Origin: Bacillota bacterium
GTDB taxonomy: Bacteria; Bacillota; Clostridia; Acetivibrionales; JAEZXR01
Direction: 5' to 3'
NCBI GenBank assembly: GCA_023419605.1
Contig: JAEZXR010000038.1
Span: forward strand, 1-13,525
Length of the DNA stretch: 13,525 nucleotides
Below are positions 7,452-13,525 of this stretch, one piece after another. Made by a program: the position numbers and the translations under genes. The stretch's first letter is position 1. Each line of letters opens with the position of its first letter. The notes under the pieces were generated by a model. That model worked only from the letters and a program-made list of their open reading frames with translations. It ran no database searches and was not told where the DNA came from.

Positions 7452-8369
7452 ATGCAGTCTACAAAAACCTCTTTTGCCAAATGGGCGCTAGTGCTTGGTA
7501 TAGCTCCTGCTGTTATATTTTATTTGTTCATGGGGATCGGTCCCTCAGTGGCTACATTTATACTTTCTTTCACTGACATCAGCGGTGTTAAGAATGTTCC
7601 TTGGCATTTCATAGGGATAGATAATTACAAGGAATTCTTTTTTAGACAGAGCCACCGGGACCTGGTACAGGTTATCGGCAATACAATCAAATTTTGTTTG
7701 TTTGTAACCGTAGTACAAAATGCCATTGCTCTTCCTATTGCTTTATCTTTGAACAGCAAGTTTGTAAAGGGTAGGAGTTTTTACAGAGCCGTGATATTTT
7801 TGCCCGTAGTTTTAGGGGTATTGGTTACTTCACTTGTATGGATGTGTGTACTAAGTCCTTTGGATGGGCCTATATCAAAACTGATCGGCCTTTTTGGCTT
7901 GACCAGCGGTTTCTATAAAGACATGAATGTAGCATTATGGCTGGTAATATTTACACAAATATGGATGGCCATGGGATACTCCATGGTGATCAACCTCGCA
8001 GGACTCCAGGAGATACCCACAGAGCTGTACGAAGCGGGCGAGATGGATGGTACCGGTCCATGGCAAGCTTTCCGATATATCACATTTCCCATGCTGTGGC
8101 CAACCATTAATGCAAACCTTCTCCTGGCTGTTATCGGTTCCCTGCAATCCTTCCAGATCATATTGATCACAACGGGAGGCAACAATATTCCTACACAGAC
8201 CTTGGCTGCAAGGGCTATGTATTTTGCCTTCAACATCGGAAGTACGGATAGTACCATGTCAATGCGACAAGGGTATGGTGCAACCTGGTCCATGGTTTTA
8301 TTTGTGTTTGTACTGATCGCTACAGTAATCTATCAACGTGTGGTAAACAGGAAGGGGGATGAAGCATGA
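7452..8369 (+). CDS. Sugar ABC transporter permease 1, MalF type
   Basis: This 305-residue integral membrane protein forms half of the import channel. It begins with a cytoplasmic N-terminus and a first TM at about 12-36 (ALVLGIAPAVIFYLFMGIG). A typical run of further hydrophobic helices follows, with the cytoplasmic EAA loop at about 186-206 (EIPTELYEAGEMDGTGPWQAF), which docks the ATPase. The SD AAAGGA (7437-7442) is 9 nt before ATG 7452. Its stop codon overlaps the start of permease 2 in an ATGA junction (8366-8369), a sign of translational coupling and equal production. The length is usual for the family. No ATP-binding subunit is encoded in the window; carbohydrate uptake systems of this class in Firmicutes commonly use a shared MsmX/MsmK-type ATPase encoded elsewhere. 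Confidence 0.93.
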   Translation: MQSTKTSFAKWALVLGIAPAVIFYLFMGIGPSVATFILSFTDISGVKNVPWHFIGIDNYKEFFFRQSHRDLVQVIGNTIKFCLFVTVVQNAIALPIALSLNSKFVKGRSFYRAVIFLPVVLGVLVTSLVWMCVLSPLDGPISKLIGLFGLTSGFYKDMNVALWLVIFTQIWMAMGYSMVINLAGLQEIPTELYEAGEMDGTGPWQAFRYITFPMLWPTINANLLLAVIGSLQSFQIILITTGGNNIPTQTLAARAMYFAFNIGSTDSTMSMRQGYGATWSMVLFVFVLIATVIYQRVVNRKGDEA

Positions 8370-9184
8370 AAAGAAATCCAGCACTTAGGGTGATTGTTTA
8401 TCTGTTTATTGCTGTTTTAATGATTGTATATCTGTTTCCATTATTTTATGCATTGAATACCTCCCTGAAGACCAAATTGGAGTATATGTCTGATACGGTA
8501 TCCATCGTGAAAACACCTCATTTTCAGAACTATGTTGAAGCTTTTAAGAAAGCCAACTTTGCTGCATATGTCGGAAACAGCTTATTCTACATGATTGTTT
8601 GTACGGGTGCGTCCATACTCATGGCAGTTTTTCTTGCCTTTCCGATATCACGGAGATATCTGAAATTGAGCGGTTTCCTATTTACACTGTTTTTAATGGG
8701 AATGTTCCTGCCGGATGGCACGATTCCCCAGTTCCAGCTGATTAACTTCCTTCACCTGTATAATACGCGTCTGGGGTATATGCTGGGCTTGATGGGAGGC
8801 GGCGGAATGCCTCTGATCTTTTTTGTCACTTATATCAAGGGTATACCGAAGGAGTTTGACGAAGCAGCATCCATTGATGGCTGTGGGTATTTCAAATACA
8901 TGTTCCGTATTATGATGCCTTTGATGAAGCCAGCCATTGCTTCCATGTCCATCATAACGGCTATCGGCGTATGGAACGATATTATACGCTCGCTGATTTA
9001 CTTGTCCAGTAAGTCATTATATCCCATTACGAGAGGCCTGTACGTATTCCAGGGGCAATACCAGGTTGATATGACGCAGCAAATGGCGGCTCTGATTATG
9101 GTTGCTGCTCCACTTATCATTTTATACATTTTTCTCCAGCGGTATATCATCGATGGGGCTGTTACAGGTGCTATAAAAGCATAA
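8366..9184 (+). CDS. Sugar ABC transporter permease 2, MalG type
   Basis: This 272-residue integral membrane protein is the second half of the channel. It has an N-terminal TM at about 8-28 (VIVYLFIAVLMIVYLFPLFYA), the periplasmic-side NTSLKTK segment usual for MalG-type proteins, several further TM helices, and the EAA loop at about 159-179 (GIPKEFDEAASIDGCGYFKYM). The C-terminus has the family ending YIIDGAVTGAIKA. The start ATG overlaps the stop of permease 1 by 4 nt, with an SD-like AGGGGG (8352-8357) inside permease 1. The gene closes the first transport operon; a hairpin with a T-tract follows at 9246-9305. Confidence 0.93.
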   Translation: MKRNPALRVIVYLFIAVLMIVYLFPLFYALNTSLKTKLEYMSDTVSIVKTPHFQNYVEAFKKANFAAYVGNSLFYMIVCTGASILMAVFLAFPISRRYLKLSGFLFTLFLMGMFLPDGTIPQFQLINFLHLYNTRLGYMLGLMGGGGMPLIFFVTYIKGIPKEFDEAASIDGCGYFKYMFRIMMPLMKPAIASMSIITAIGVWNDIIRSLIYLSSKSLYPITRGLYVFQGQYQVDMTQQMAALIMVAAPLIILYIFLQRYIIDGAVTGAIKA

Positions 9185-9234
9185 TAGCAACGGGAATGCA
9201 TTATCATCCAATAATTTTATTTAAAAGGAAAATA

Positions 9235-9243
9235 TGGTATACT
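9235..9243 (+). promoter_or_regulatory. Candidate extended -10 promoter ahead of binding protein 2
   Basis: TGG followed by TATACT (9238-9243) forms an extended -10 element. The matching -35 region (TTTTAT, 9215-9220) is poor. A start near 9249 would put the RNA 5' end at or inside the left arm of the hairpin at 9246, which would shorten that stem. Confidence 0.35.
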
Positions 9244-9245
9244 GG

Positions 9246-9305
9246 AATTGCTCTTCTATGAAAATGATATCACGATGTATTATTATAAGTAGAAGGGCAA
9301 TTTTT
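9246..9305 (+). terminator. Hairpin with T-tract: terminator of permease operon or attenuator of binding protein 2
   Basis: AATTGCTCTTCTA (9246-9258) pairs with TAGAAGGGCAATT (9290-9302) over 13 bp with one G-U pair, and the T-run ends at 9305. The 31-nt loop contains a further 6-bp stem (AATGAT 9263-9268 with ATTATT 9279-9284, one G-U). It lies between the permease stop (9184) and the second binding-protein start (9324). It could end the first operon, or partly terminate transcripts that continue into the second gene pair. Confidence 0.6.
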
Positions 9306-9323
9306 GATAAAAGAGGTATCAGG

Positions 9324-10670
9324 ATGAAAAGAATGACGTGTAACTCAATTTTGCTATTCTTTATAGTGACGATATTGATTTTTTCTGCATGCAGCTCTAT
9401 AACGCCTGAGCCTTCCCAAAAAAAAGAGCCGGCAGTGGCACCAGGTATGAATACCGTGAACGGAGAACAAAAGCAAATTACCTTAAAACTGTGGCATATC
9501 TGGGCAACGGATTCGGAGGCAAGCAAAAAGCCTTTTGAAAAGGGGTTGAAGGACTGGAATTCTTCGAACCCAAACGTAAAAATAGAAGCGGAAGCAACGG
9601 AAAATGAGACTTATAAGATTAAGCTCCGGACTGCAGTGGCTGTAAATGAAGCACCGGATATATTCTATTGCTGGGGTGCGGGTTTTGCCAAACCTTTTGT
9701 TGATGCGAAGAAAGTGCTTCCTTTAGATGAATATTTGAATGACGGAACCAAAGGAAAACTTATTTATGGAAGTCTGGATTACTTCACCTATGACGGGAAA
9801 GTGTACGGCCTTCCCATTTATATGATAGCAGGAGTATTATACTGCAATCAGGAATTGTTTGAAAAGAATGGCATAAAAATACCGGATACGTACAGTGAGT
9901 TGATTTCTGCCATAAAGGCCTTCAAAGCCAGGAATATTACTCCTATGACCGTCGGAGAGAAGGATGGATGGCCGGGAATGTTCTATCAGAACATACTTGC
10001 CATAAGGACGGCGGGGACAAAATTAACCAACGAAGCGCTAAACAAGCAGGCATCCTTCCAACTGCCGGTTTTTGTTGAATCCGCTTCCCGATTAAGAGAA
10101 CTGATCGAAGCGGGAGCTTTTGACAGCCGGTGTATGAACCTTACAAGGGACGAGGCTGAGTCGGATTTTAAAAACGGAAAGGTTGCAATGTATTATAACG
10201 GAAGTTGGGTTGCCGGTTCTATGGATCGAAACGATTGTCCCGTAAAAGGGAAAATAATCGTTAAAAACTTTCCTGTTCTGGAAAACTCAAAGGGGGACCC
10301 AAATGGATTTGTTGGCGGAGCCATTGATACATTTATGGTAAGCGCCAATACGAAGTATAAGGAAGAAGCCATACGGGCGGTAAAAACAATCAGTGAGAGT
10401 TTTTGTAAGGAAAGCTACCTTTCCGGAGCAGGCATACCTGTTTGGAAAGTAGAAGTGGACGAGACCAATATCAGTCCTTTAACAGCGGACATTTCAAGGC
10501 TTTTAAAAAGCAGCACGGGATTTGTACTAGCGTGGGATACATTGTTGTCCGGCTCTGAAGCTCAAACCCATATCAATCTGGTAGCCGACATTTTTGCGGG
10601 CAGATGCACACCGGAGGAGTTCGCTGCACAAATGCAAAAATTGAATGAGACTGCGGCGAATAAAAATTAA
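9324..10670 (+). CDS. Sugar ABC transporter substrate-binding lipoprotein 2
   Basis: This 448-residue family 1 solute-binding lipoprotein has signal peptide MKRMTCNSILLFF followed by lipobox FSAC, with Cys23 lipidated. The mature part starts with a Pro/Lys/Glu-rich linker, then ITLKLWHIWATDSE and the typical SBP body. It is related to binding protein 1: TPMTVGEKDGWP here matches APITLGGKDAWP there, and YYNGSWVAG matches MYDGTWNAG. It is still clearly diverged, so the two may have different ligands. The start ATG 9324 has SD AAGAGG (9311-9316) 7 nt upstream. An in-frame ATG at 9234 lies before the hairpin and has no lipoprotein logic, so I rejected it. The gene is followed after 69 nt by the GH16 lipoprotein. 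No permease pair accompanies it, so it presumably uses the upstream permeases or acts as a sensor or auxiliary binding protein (inference). Confidence 0.9.
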   Translation: MKRMTCNSILLFFIVTILIFSACSSITPEPSQKKEPAVAPGMNTVNGEQKQITLKLWHIWATDSEASKKPFEKGLKDWNSSNPNVKIEAEATENETYKIKLRTAVAVNEAPDIFYCWGAGFAKPFVDAKKVLPLDEYLNDGTKGKLIYGSLDYFTYDGKVYGLPIYMIAGVLYCNQELFEKNGIKIPDTYSELISAIKAFKARNITPMTVGEKDGWPGMFYQNILAIRTAGTKLTNEALNKQASFQLPVFVESASRLRELIEAGAFDSRCMNLTRDEAESDFKNGKVAMYYNGSWVAGSMDRNDCPVKGKIIVKNFPVLENSKGDPNGFVGGAIDTFMVSANTKYKEEAIRAVKTISESFCKESYLSGAGIPVWKVEVDETNISPLTADISRLLKSSTGFVLAWDTLLSGSEAQTHINLVADIFAGRCTPEEFAAQMQKLNETAANKN

Positions 10671-10695
10671 ATATATTTATATTTGTTAACGAAGG

Positions 10696-10730
10696 TTCCT
10701 TATCCGGCACTTTACGAGCAGGATAAGGGG
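10696..10730 (+). promoter_or_regulatory. Hairpin covering the ribosome binding site of the GH16 gene
   Basis: CCTTATCC (10698-10705) pairs perfectly with GGATAAGG (10721-10728), and two G-U pairs extend the stem (10696-10697 with 10729-10730). The right arm includes the first part of the SD AAGGGGGAG (10725-10733), so the folded RNA would hide much of the ribosome binding site of the start at 10740. Confidence 0.55.
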
Positions 10731-10739
10731 GAGTATATC

Positions 10740-10811
10740 ATGTTAAAATTTAGAAAAATCTTTTTTAGTGACAACTATTACAATTTTAGCAGGTTGTCTT
10801 GCTGCATGTAA
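10740..10811 (+). other. Proper start of the GH16 gene, cut off by a frameshift in a T6 run
   Basis: ATG 10740 has an ideal SD (AAGGGGGAG, 6 nt upstream), but this frame stops at TAA 10809-10811 after 23 codons. It encodes MLKFRKIF up to the run of six T at 10761-10766. Removing one T joins it directly to the GH16 frame and gives MLKFRKIF-LVTTITILAGCLAAC, a textbook lipoprotein signal peptide. The joined protein would have 290 residues. The cause may be a sequencing error, a real mutation, or slippage. Confidence 0.8.
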
Positions 10812-11613
10812 TGCGGACAATGTGAAACAAAATGCAAGCAAGGCCGATACGACTGCAGGCCCTGTCGAGGGAGGAAGTTCTCCGATGAAAAACTGGAAGC
10901 TTGTTTGGAATGAGGAGTTTGATGGTAAAAACGGATCCCCTGTTGATACGGGAAAATGGACGGCTGAAATAGGAAATAACTCCGGATGGGGAAATTCGGA
11001 ACTGCAATATTATACAGACAGTACGGCAAATTGCGTTCAACAGGATGGAAATCTTGTTATCAAAGCCCTAAAGGAGAGAAAAGATAATTTTGATTATACA
11101 TCAGCCCGTATAAAAACACAGGGGAAATTTGAGTTTCAATACGGAAAGGTTGAAATGAGAGCTAAGCTGCCCAAAGGACAAGGAATCTGGCCTGCTTTCT
11201 GGATGCTGGGCAATGATATCGGAAGTGTGAGATGGCCTGACTGCGGAGAAATTGATATTATGGAACATATCGGAAGGCAGCCGGACCGGATATTCGGAAC
11301 GTTGCACGGACCTCAGTATAGCGGATCAGGGGGACTTCAAGGGTCAGCAGCCTATAAGGGTGATCTGTACAGCCAGTTCCATACCTATACTGTGGAATGG
11401 GATGAGTCCTCTATAATATGGCATTTTGACGGACAGGAATATCATAAAATTGTCAAAGACAAGCTGCCAGGCAATTGGCGTTGGCCCTTTGATAAAAAAT
11501 TTTTCATACTGGTAAATTTGGCAGTTGGGGGGCAATGGCCTCAAAACCCTGATGATACTACAGAATTTCCACAGACATATATGATTGATTATATACGTGT
11601 TTATCAGAAATAA
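10768..11613 (+). CDS. GH16 family beta-glucanase (laminarinase type), lipoprotein; signal peptide split by frameshift
   Basis: The open frame starts at GTG 10768 (281 residues), which has no good SD; the natural start is ATG 10740 in another frame (see that entry). After a lipobox (LAGC or LAAC) and a short linker comes a complete GH16 fold: KLVWNEEFDGK at the N-terminus, KGQGIWPAFWMLGND, the catalytic motif GEIDIMEHIG, and a C-terminal QTYMIDYIRVYQK. In GTG numbering Glu161 is the predicted nucleophile and Glu166 the acid/base (170 and 175 in the repaired protein). The extra residue in EIDIME (beta-bulge form) is typical of endo-beta-1,3-glucanases rather than lichenases of the EIDIEF type. 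It should cut laminarin-like or mixed-linkage beta-glucan at the cell surface. No CBM or dockerin is present, consistent with membrane anchoring rather than a cellulosome. It is probably co-transcribed with binding protein 2. Confidence 0.9.
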   Translation: MTTITILAGCLAACNADNVKQNASKADTTAGPVEGGSSPMKNWKLVWNEEFDGKNGSPVDTGKWTAEIGNNSGWGNSELQYYTDSTANCVQQDGNLVIKALKERKDNFDYTSARIKTQGKFEFQYGKVEMRAKLPKGQGIWPAFWMLGNDIGSVRWPDCGEIDIMEHIGRQPDRIFGTLHGPQYSGSGGLQGSAAYKGDLYSQFHTYTVEWDESSIIWHFDGQEYHKIVKDKLPGNWRWPFDKKFFILVNLAVGGQWPQNPDDTTEFPQTYMIDYIRVYQK

Positions 11614-11670
11614 TAGGATGGATAAGCAATTTGCATTGGGGACATGGAAAATTTACGTTTAAAATATCTT

Positions 11671-11699
11671 TTGCCTCGATAAAAGTTTTGCTGTATAAT
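11671..11699 (+). promoter_or_regulatory. Sigma-A promoter of hom
   Basis: TTGCCT (11671-11676), a 17-bp spacer and a perfect TATAAT (11694-11699) lie just upstream of the hom ribosome binding site. Transcription would begin near 11706, giving a leader of about 55 nt, too short for a T-box or a large riboswitch. Confidence 0.75.
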
Positions 11700-11759
11700 G
11701 ATAGAAATATTTTAAGAATGTTTTGCAAGATAGAGAGAGCAAGGCTGGAGGTATTGAAT

Positions 11760-13043
11760 ATGAGAAACGTAAAAGTAGCATTTCTGGGCTTTGGAAATGT
11801 GGGAACCGGAGCCTATCAGATCATAAGACAGAATGGGGAGGAAATATTACATCGAGAGGGATTGAATATTGAAGTAAAGAAAATCTTAATACGGGATAGA
11901 AATAAAGTTAGAAACCTCGATATAGACCCCGATATATTTACAGCAGACATAGAAGATATTGTTAATGATCCGGAAATTTCAATCGTTGCTGAATTTATGG
12001 GAGGAGTTAAACCTGCCAGGGAATACATACTTGCAGCCCTGGAAAGCAAAAAAACGGTGGTAACTGCCAATAAAGAGGTGGTGGCCAGGCATTGGCCGGA
12101 GATAGAAAAGGCTGCGCAGAAAAACAACGTAGGATTATACTATGAAGCCAGTGTAGCTGGAGGAATCCCCATAATAAAGGTTATGAGCGAGTCTCTTCAG
12201 GCAAACAGAGTATATGAACTCATGGGCATTATTAATGGAACTACAAATTATATTTTAACGAAGATGTCTGAAGAGGGAAGGTCCTTCGAAGACGTACTGT
12301 CAGAAGCGCAAAGACTCGGCTATGCAGAACCGGACCCTACAGCGGATGTTGAGGGCTTTGATGCTGTATACAAGCTTTCTATATTATCCTCCATCTCATT
12401 TCATACACGGTTGCACATAGAAAATATATACCGTGAAGGAATCACCAAAATTACTGCAGAAGATATCGCCTATGGAAAGGAATTGGGATTTGCCATCCGC
12501 TTGCTTGCCATCGGTAAGAAACAGGGCCTCAAGGTTGAGGTAAGAGTACACCCGACATTTATTCCGCTCAATCATCCATTGGCAGCAGTTCGTGATTCCT
12601 TTAATGCAATCTTTGTAAAAGGAGATGCCGTGGGCAGTCTTATGTTATATGGCCGAGGTGCAGGTGACCTGCCGACCGGAAGTGCTATTGTTTCAGATAT
12701 TGTAAGTGCCTGCAACCAGGAGCATCGCCATAGGTATACCACTTTTTATAATGAAGAGAAGATTGCGGAAGAAGTAGAACTGGTTACGGACTGGGAGACG
12801 GAGTTCTTTGTACGTCTGACTGTAAAAGACAAGCCAGGTGTACTGGCGAAGATTGCAGGCATCTTTGGAAAATACGAAGTAAGCATTGCCTCCGTAATTC
12901 AAAAAGACCATAATAGAGAGGAAATTCCGCTTATATTTGTAACCCATCATGCCAAGGAACTTTCTATGAGTCAGGCAATGCAGGACATTATGAATGATGT
13001 GGATGTTATACGTGTAGAAAATGTGATTCGTGTTGAACGATAG
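11760..13043 (+). CDS. hom: Homoserine dehydrogenase with ACT domain
   Basis: This 427-residue cytoplasmic enzyme reduces aspartate semialdehyde to homoserine with NAD(P)H, the branch step toward threonine and methionine. The N-terminal Rossmann motif is FLGFGNVGTGAYQII (residues about 7-21). TANKEVVARH and later GGIPIIKVM and GTTNYILTKM form the substrate-binding and catalytic part. The C-terminal ~80 residues hold an ACT domain (FFVRLTVKDKPGVLAKIAGIF, with V-S-I-A-S-V-I-Q-K), usually involved in feedback control by threonine. Start ATG 11760 has SD GGAGG (11747-11751) with 8-nt spacing and follows a clear promoter. The frame extends upstream to 11631 but would run through that promoter, so I rejected the longer form. 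Length is normal for the family. A terminator follows directly, so it is monocistronic and apparently unrelated to the sugar genes. Confidence 0.95.
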   Translation: MRNVKVAFLGFGNVGTGAYQIIRQNGEEILHREGLNIEVKKILIRDRNKVRNLDIDPDIFTADIEDIVNDPEISIVAEFMGGVKPAREYILAALESKKTVVTANKEVVARHWPEIEKAAQKNNVGLYYEASVAGGIPIIKVMSESLQANRVYELMGIINGTTNYILTKMSEEGRSFEDVLSEAQRLGYAEPDPTADVEGFDAVYKLSILSSISFHTRLHIENIYREGITKITAEDIAYGKELGFAIRLLAIGKKQGLKVEVRVHPTFIPLNHPLAAVRDSFNAIFVKGDAVGSLMLYGRGAGDLPTGSAIVSDIVSACNQEHRHRYTTFYNEEKIAEEVELVTDWETEFFVRLTVKDKPGVLAKIAGIFGKYEVSIASVIQKDHNREEIPLIFVTHHAKELSMSQAMQDIMNDVDVIRVENVIRVER

Positions 13044-13050
13044 AAATATG

Positions 13051-13083
13051 AAACTCCGGATACCTGGTTATCCGGAGTTTTTT
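13051..13083 (+). terminator. Rho-independent terminator of hom
   Basis: AAACTCCGGATA (13051-13062) and TATCCGGAGTTT (13069-13080) form a perfect 12-bp stem with a 6-nt loop, followed by a run of T (13078-13083), seven nt after the hom stop codon. Confidence 0.93.
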
Positions 13084-13190
13084 AAACATCAAATACAAGA
13101 GAAACGGCTGATTTGGATAGTATAACAAAGGATAAGGAAGATTAACATAAATAATTTGCTTTTGCTGCTTTAAATGCCCAATCATTAAAG

Positions 13191-13219
13191 TTGAAGATAT
13201 TATGTGCAGGTGCTATACT
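13191..13219 (+). promoter_or_regulatory. Upstream promoter (P1) of a probable stable-RNA operon
   Basis: TTGAAG (13191-13196), a 17-bp spacer ending in TGC, and TATACT (13214-13219) form a good sigma-A promoter with an extended -10. No coding sequence follows in the window. It is the first of two promoters in tandem, an arrangement common for rRNA operons. Confidence 0.6.
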
Positions 13220-13296
13220 AACAAAGCTGTCGGCGATGAGCCGCAAAGGCTGGTAAATAAGGTTTTGCGGGGAGCAAAAAAAGTTAACAAAAAGTG

Positions 13297-13325
13297 TTGA
13301 CAAAGCTTCGACAGCGTGGTAAGAC
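13297..13325 (+). promoter_or_regulatory. Downstream promoter (P2) of a probable stable-RNA operon
   Basis: A perfect -35 box TTGACA (13297-13302) is followed at 17 bp by TAAGAC (13320-13325), a weak -10. The GC-richer leader begins just after it. The -10 leaves some doubt about its strength. Confidence 0.5.
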
Positions 13326-13525
13326 AGTCAAGCGCTCGAGAGAGTGGCTGCCAAAAGCGATAGAAGCGAGTAGTGCAAGGCGCAAGAGGAACGAGGAGCG
13401 GAGTTTATATGATATAAATGAGCACCGCAGTGAATCTTGCAACGCAGCAATGCGAAGCTTATATCGATTTTGAATGGACTTTGAAAAGTAAACAGTGTAA
13501 AAGTTAAGAAATAACTCGTTAATAA
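13326..13525 (+). ncRNA. Probable rRNA operon leader (region just upstream of 16S rRNA)
   Basis: After the hom terminator, 13084-13190 holds nothing I can name. From about 13220 the composition changes to GC-richer, structured sequence with no gene. Nested pairs include GCAAGA (13382-13387) with TCTTGC (13435-13440), GCGG (13398-13401) with CCGC (13425-13428), and TTTATAT with ATATAAA inside. The last part contains GGACTTTGAAAAGTAAACAG, which resembles the boxA-like CTTTGAAAA sequence found before clostridial rRNA genes. The 16S gene itself is not in the window. Assignment rests on resemblance and on the tandem promoters; another structured RNA is possible. Confidence 0.5.

Noticed and set aside
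9234..9323. N-terminal extension of binding protein 2 from ATG 9234
   Set aside because: It would run through a hairpin with T-tract and bury the lipoprotein signal peptide; ATG 9324 has a good SD.
10768..11613. Calling the GH16 gene a pseudogene
   Set aside because: The whole mature domain with both catalytic glutamates is intact; only the signal peptide junction is out of frame, which may be an error or slippage.
11631..11759. N-terminal extension of homoserine dehydrogenase
   Set aside because: It crosses a clear TTGCCT-17-TATAAT promoter, and the known N-terminus of the family begins just before the Rossmann motif at ATG 11760.
1..13525. CRISPR array, transposase, tRNA gene or phage attachment site
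   Set aside because: I saw no regularly spaced repeats, no transposase or integrase motifs and no cloverleaf on either strand.

Overview
The window is AT-rich DNA from a low-GC, Gram-positive, Clostridium-like bacterium, probably an anaerobic polysaccharide degrader. The evidence is strong AGGAGG-type ribosome binding sites, sigma-A promoters, lipoprotein signal peptides, a YesM/YesN-type two-component system and secreted carbohydrate-active proteins. Species cannot be named from the sequence alone.

Layout. (1) 1-1438, minus strand: the N-terminal part of a secreted protein, probably an alpha-helical-barrel glycosidase, followed by a chitobiase-type beta-sandwich domain that runs off the window edge. 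(2) 1439-2272: a long, AT-rich divergent intergenic region with repeats, inverted repeats and a clear sigma-A promoter facing right. (3) 2273-5726: a membrane sensor histidine kinase and an AraC-type response regulator, translationally overlapping and closed by a strong terminator. (4) 5960-9184: a sugar-binding lipoprotein and two ABC permeases of the MalF/MalG type, with a remarkable 18-bp hairpin between the binding protein and the permeases. (5) 9324-11613: a second, related sugar-binding lipoprotein and a GH16 laminarinase-type lipoprotein. The GH16 signal peptide is split by an apparent one-base frameshift in a T6 run. (6) 11760-13043: homoserine dehydrogenase with its own promoter and terminator. 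(7) 13084-13525: no gene, but tandem promoters and a structured GC-richer leader that resembles the region just upstream of an rRNA operon.

How it fits together (inference): the GH16 enzyme, tethered to the membrane, would cut beta-1,3-glucan (laminarin or callose type). The two binding lipoproteins would catch the oligosaccharides and the permease pair would import them. No ATPase is encoded here, so a shared MsmX/MsmK-type ATPase elsewhere is expected. The two-component system upstream is the likely regulator. Homoserine dehydrogenase is an unrelated housekeeping neighbour.

I did not find a clearly new defence or mobile system. The most unusual signals are post-transcriptional: the GH16 frameshift, a hairpin masking the GH16 ribosome binding site, the hairpin between the binding protein and the permeases, and a hairpin with T-tract ahead of the second binding protein.
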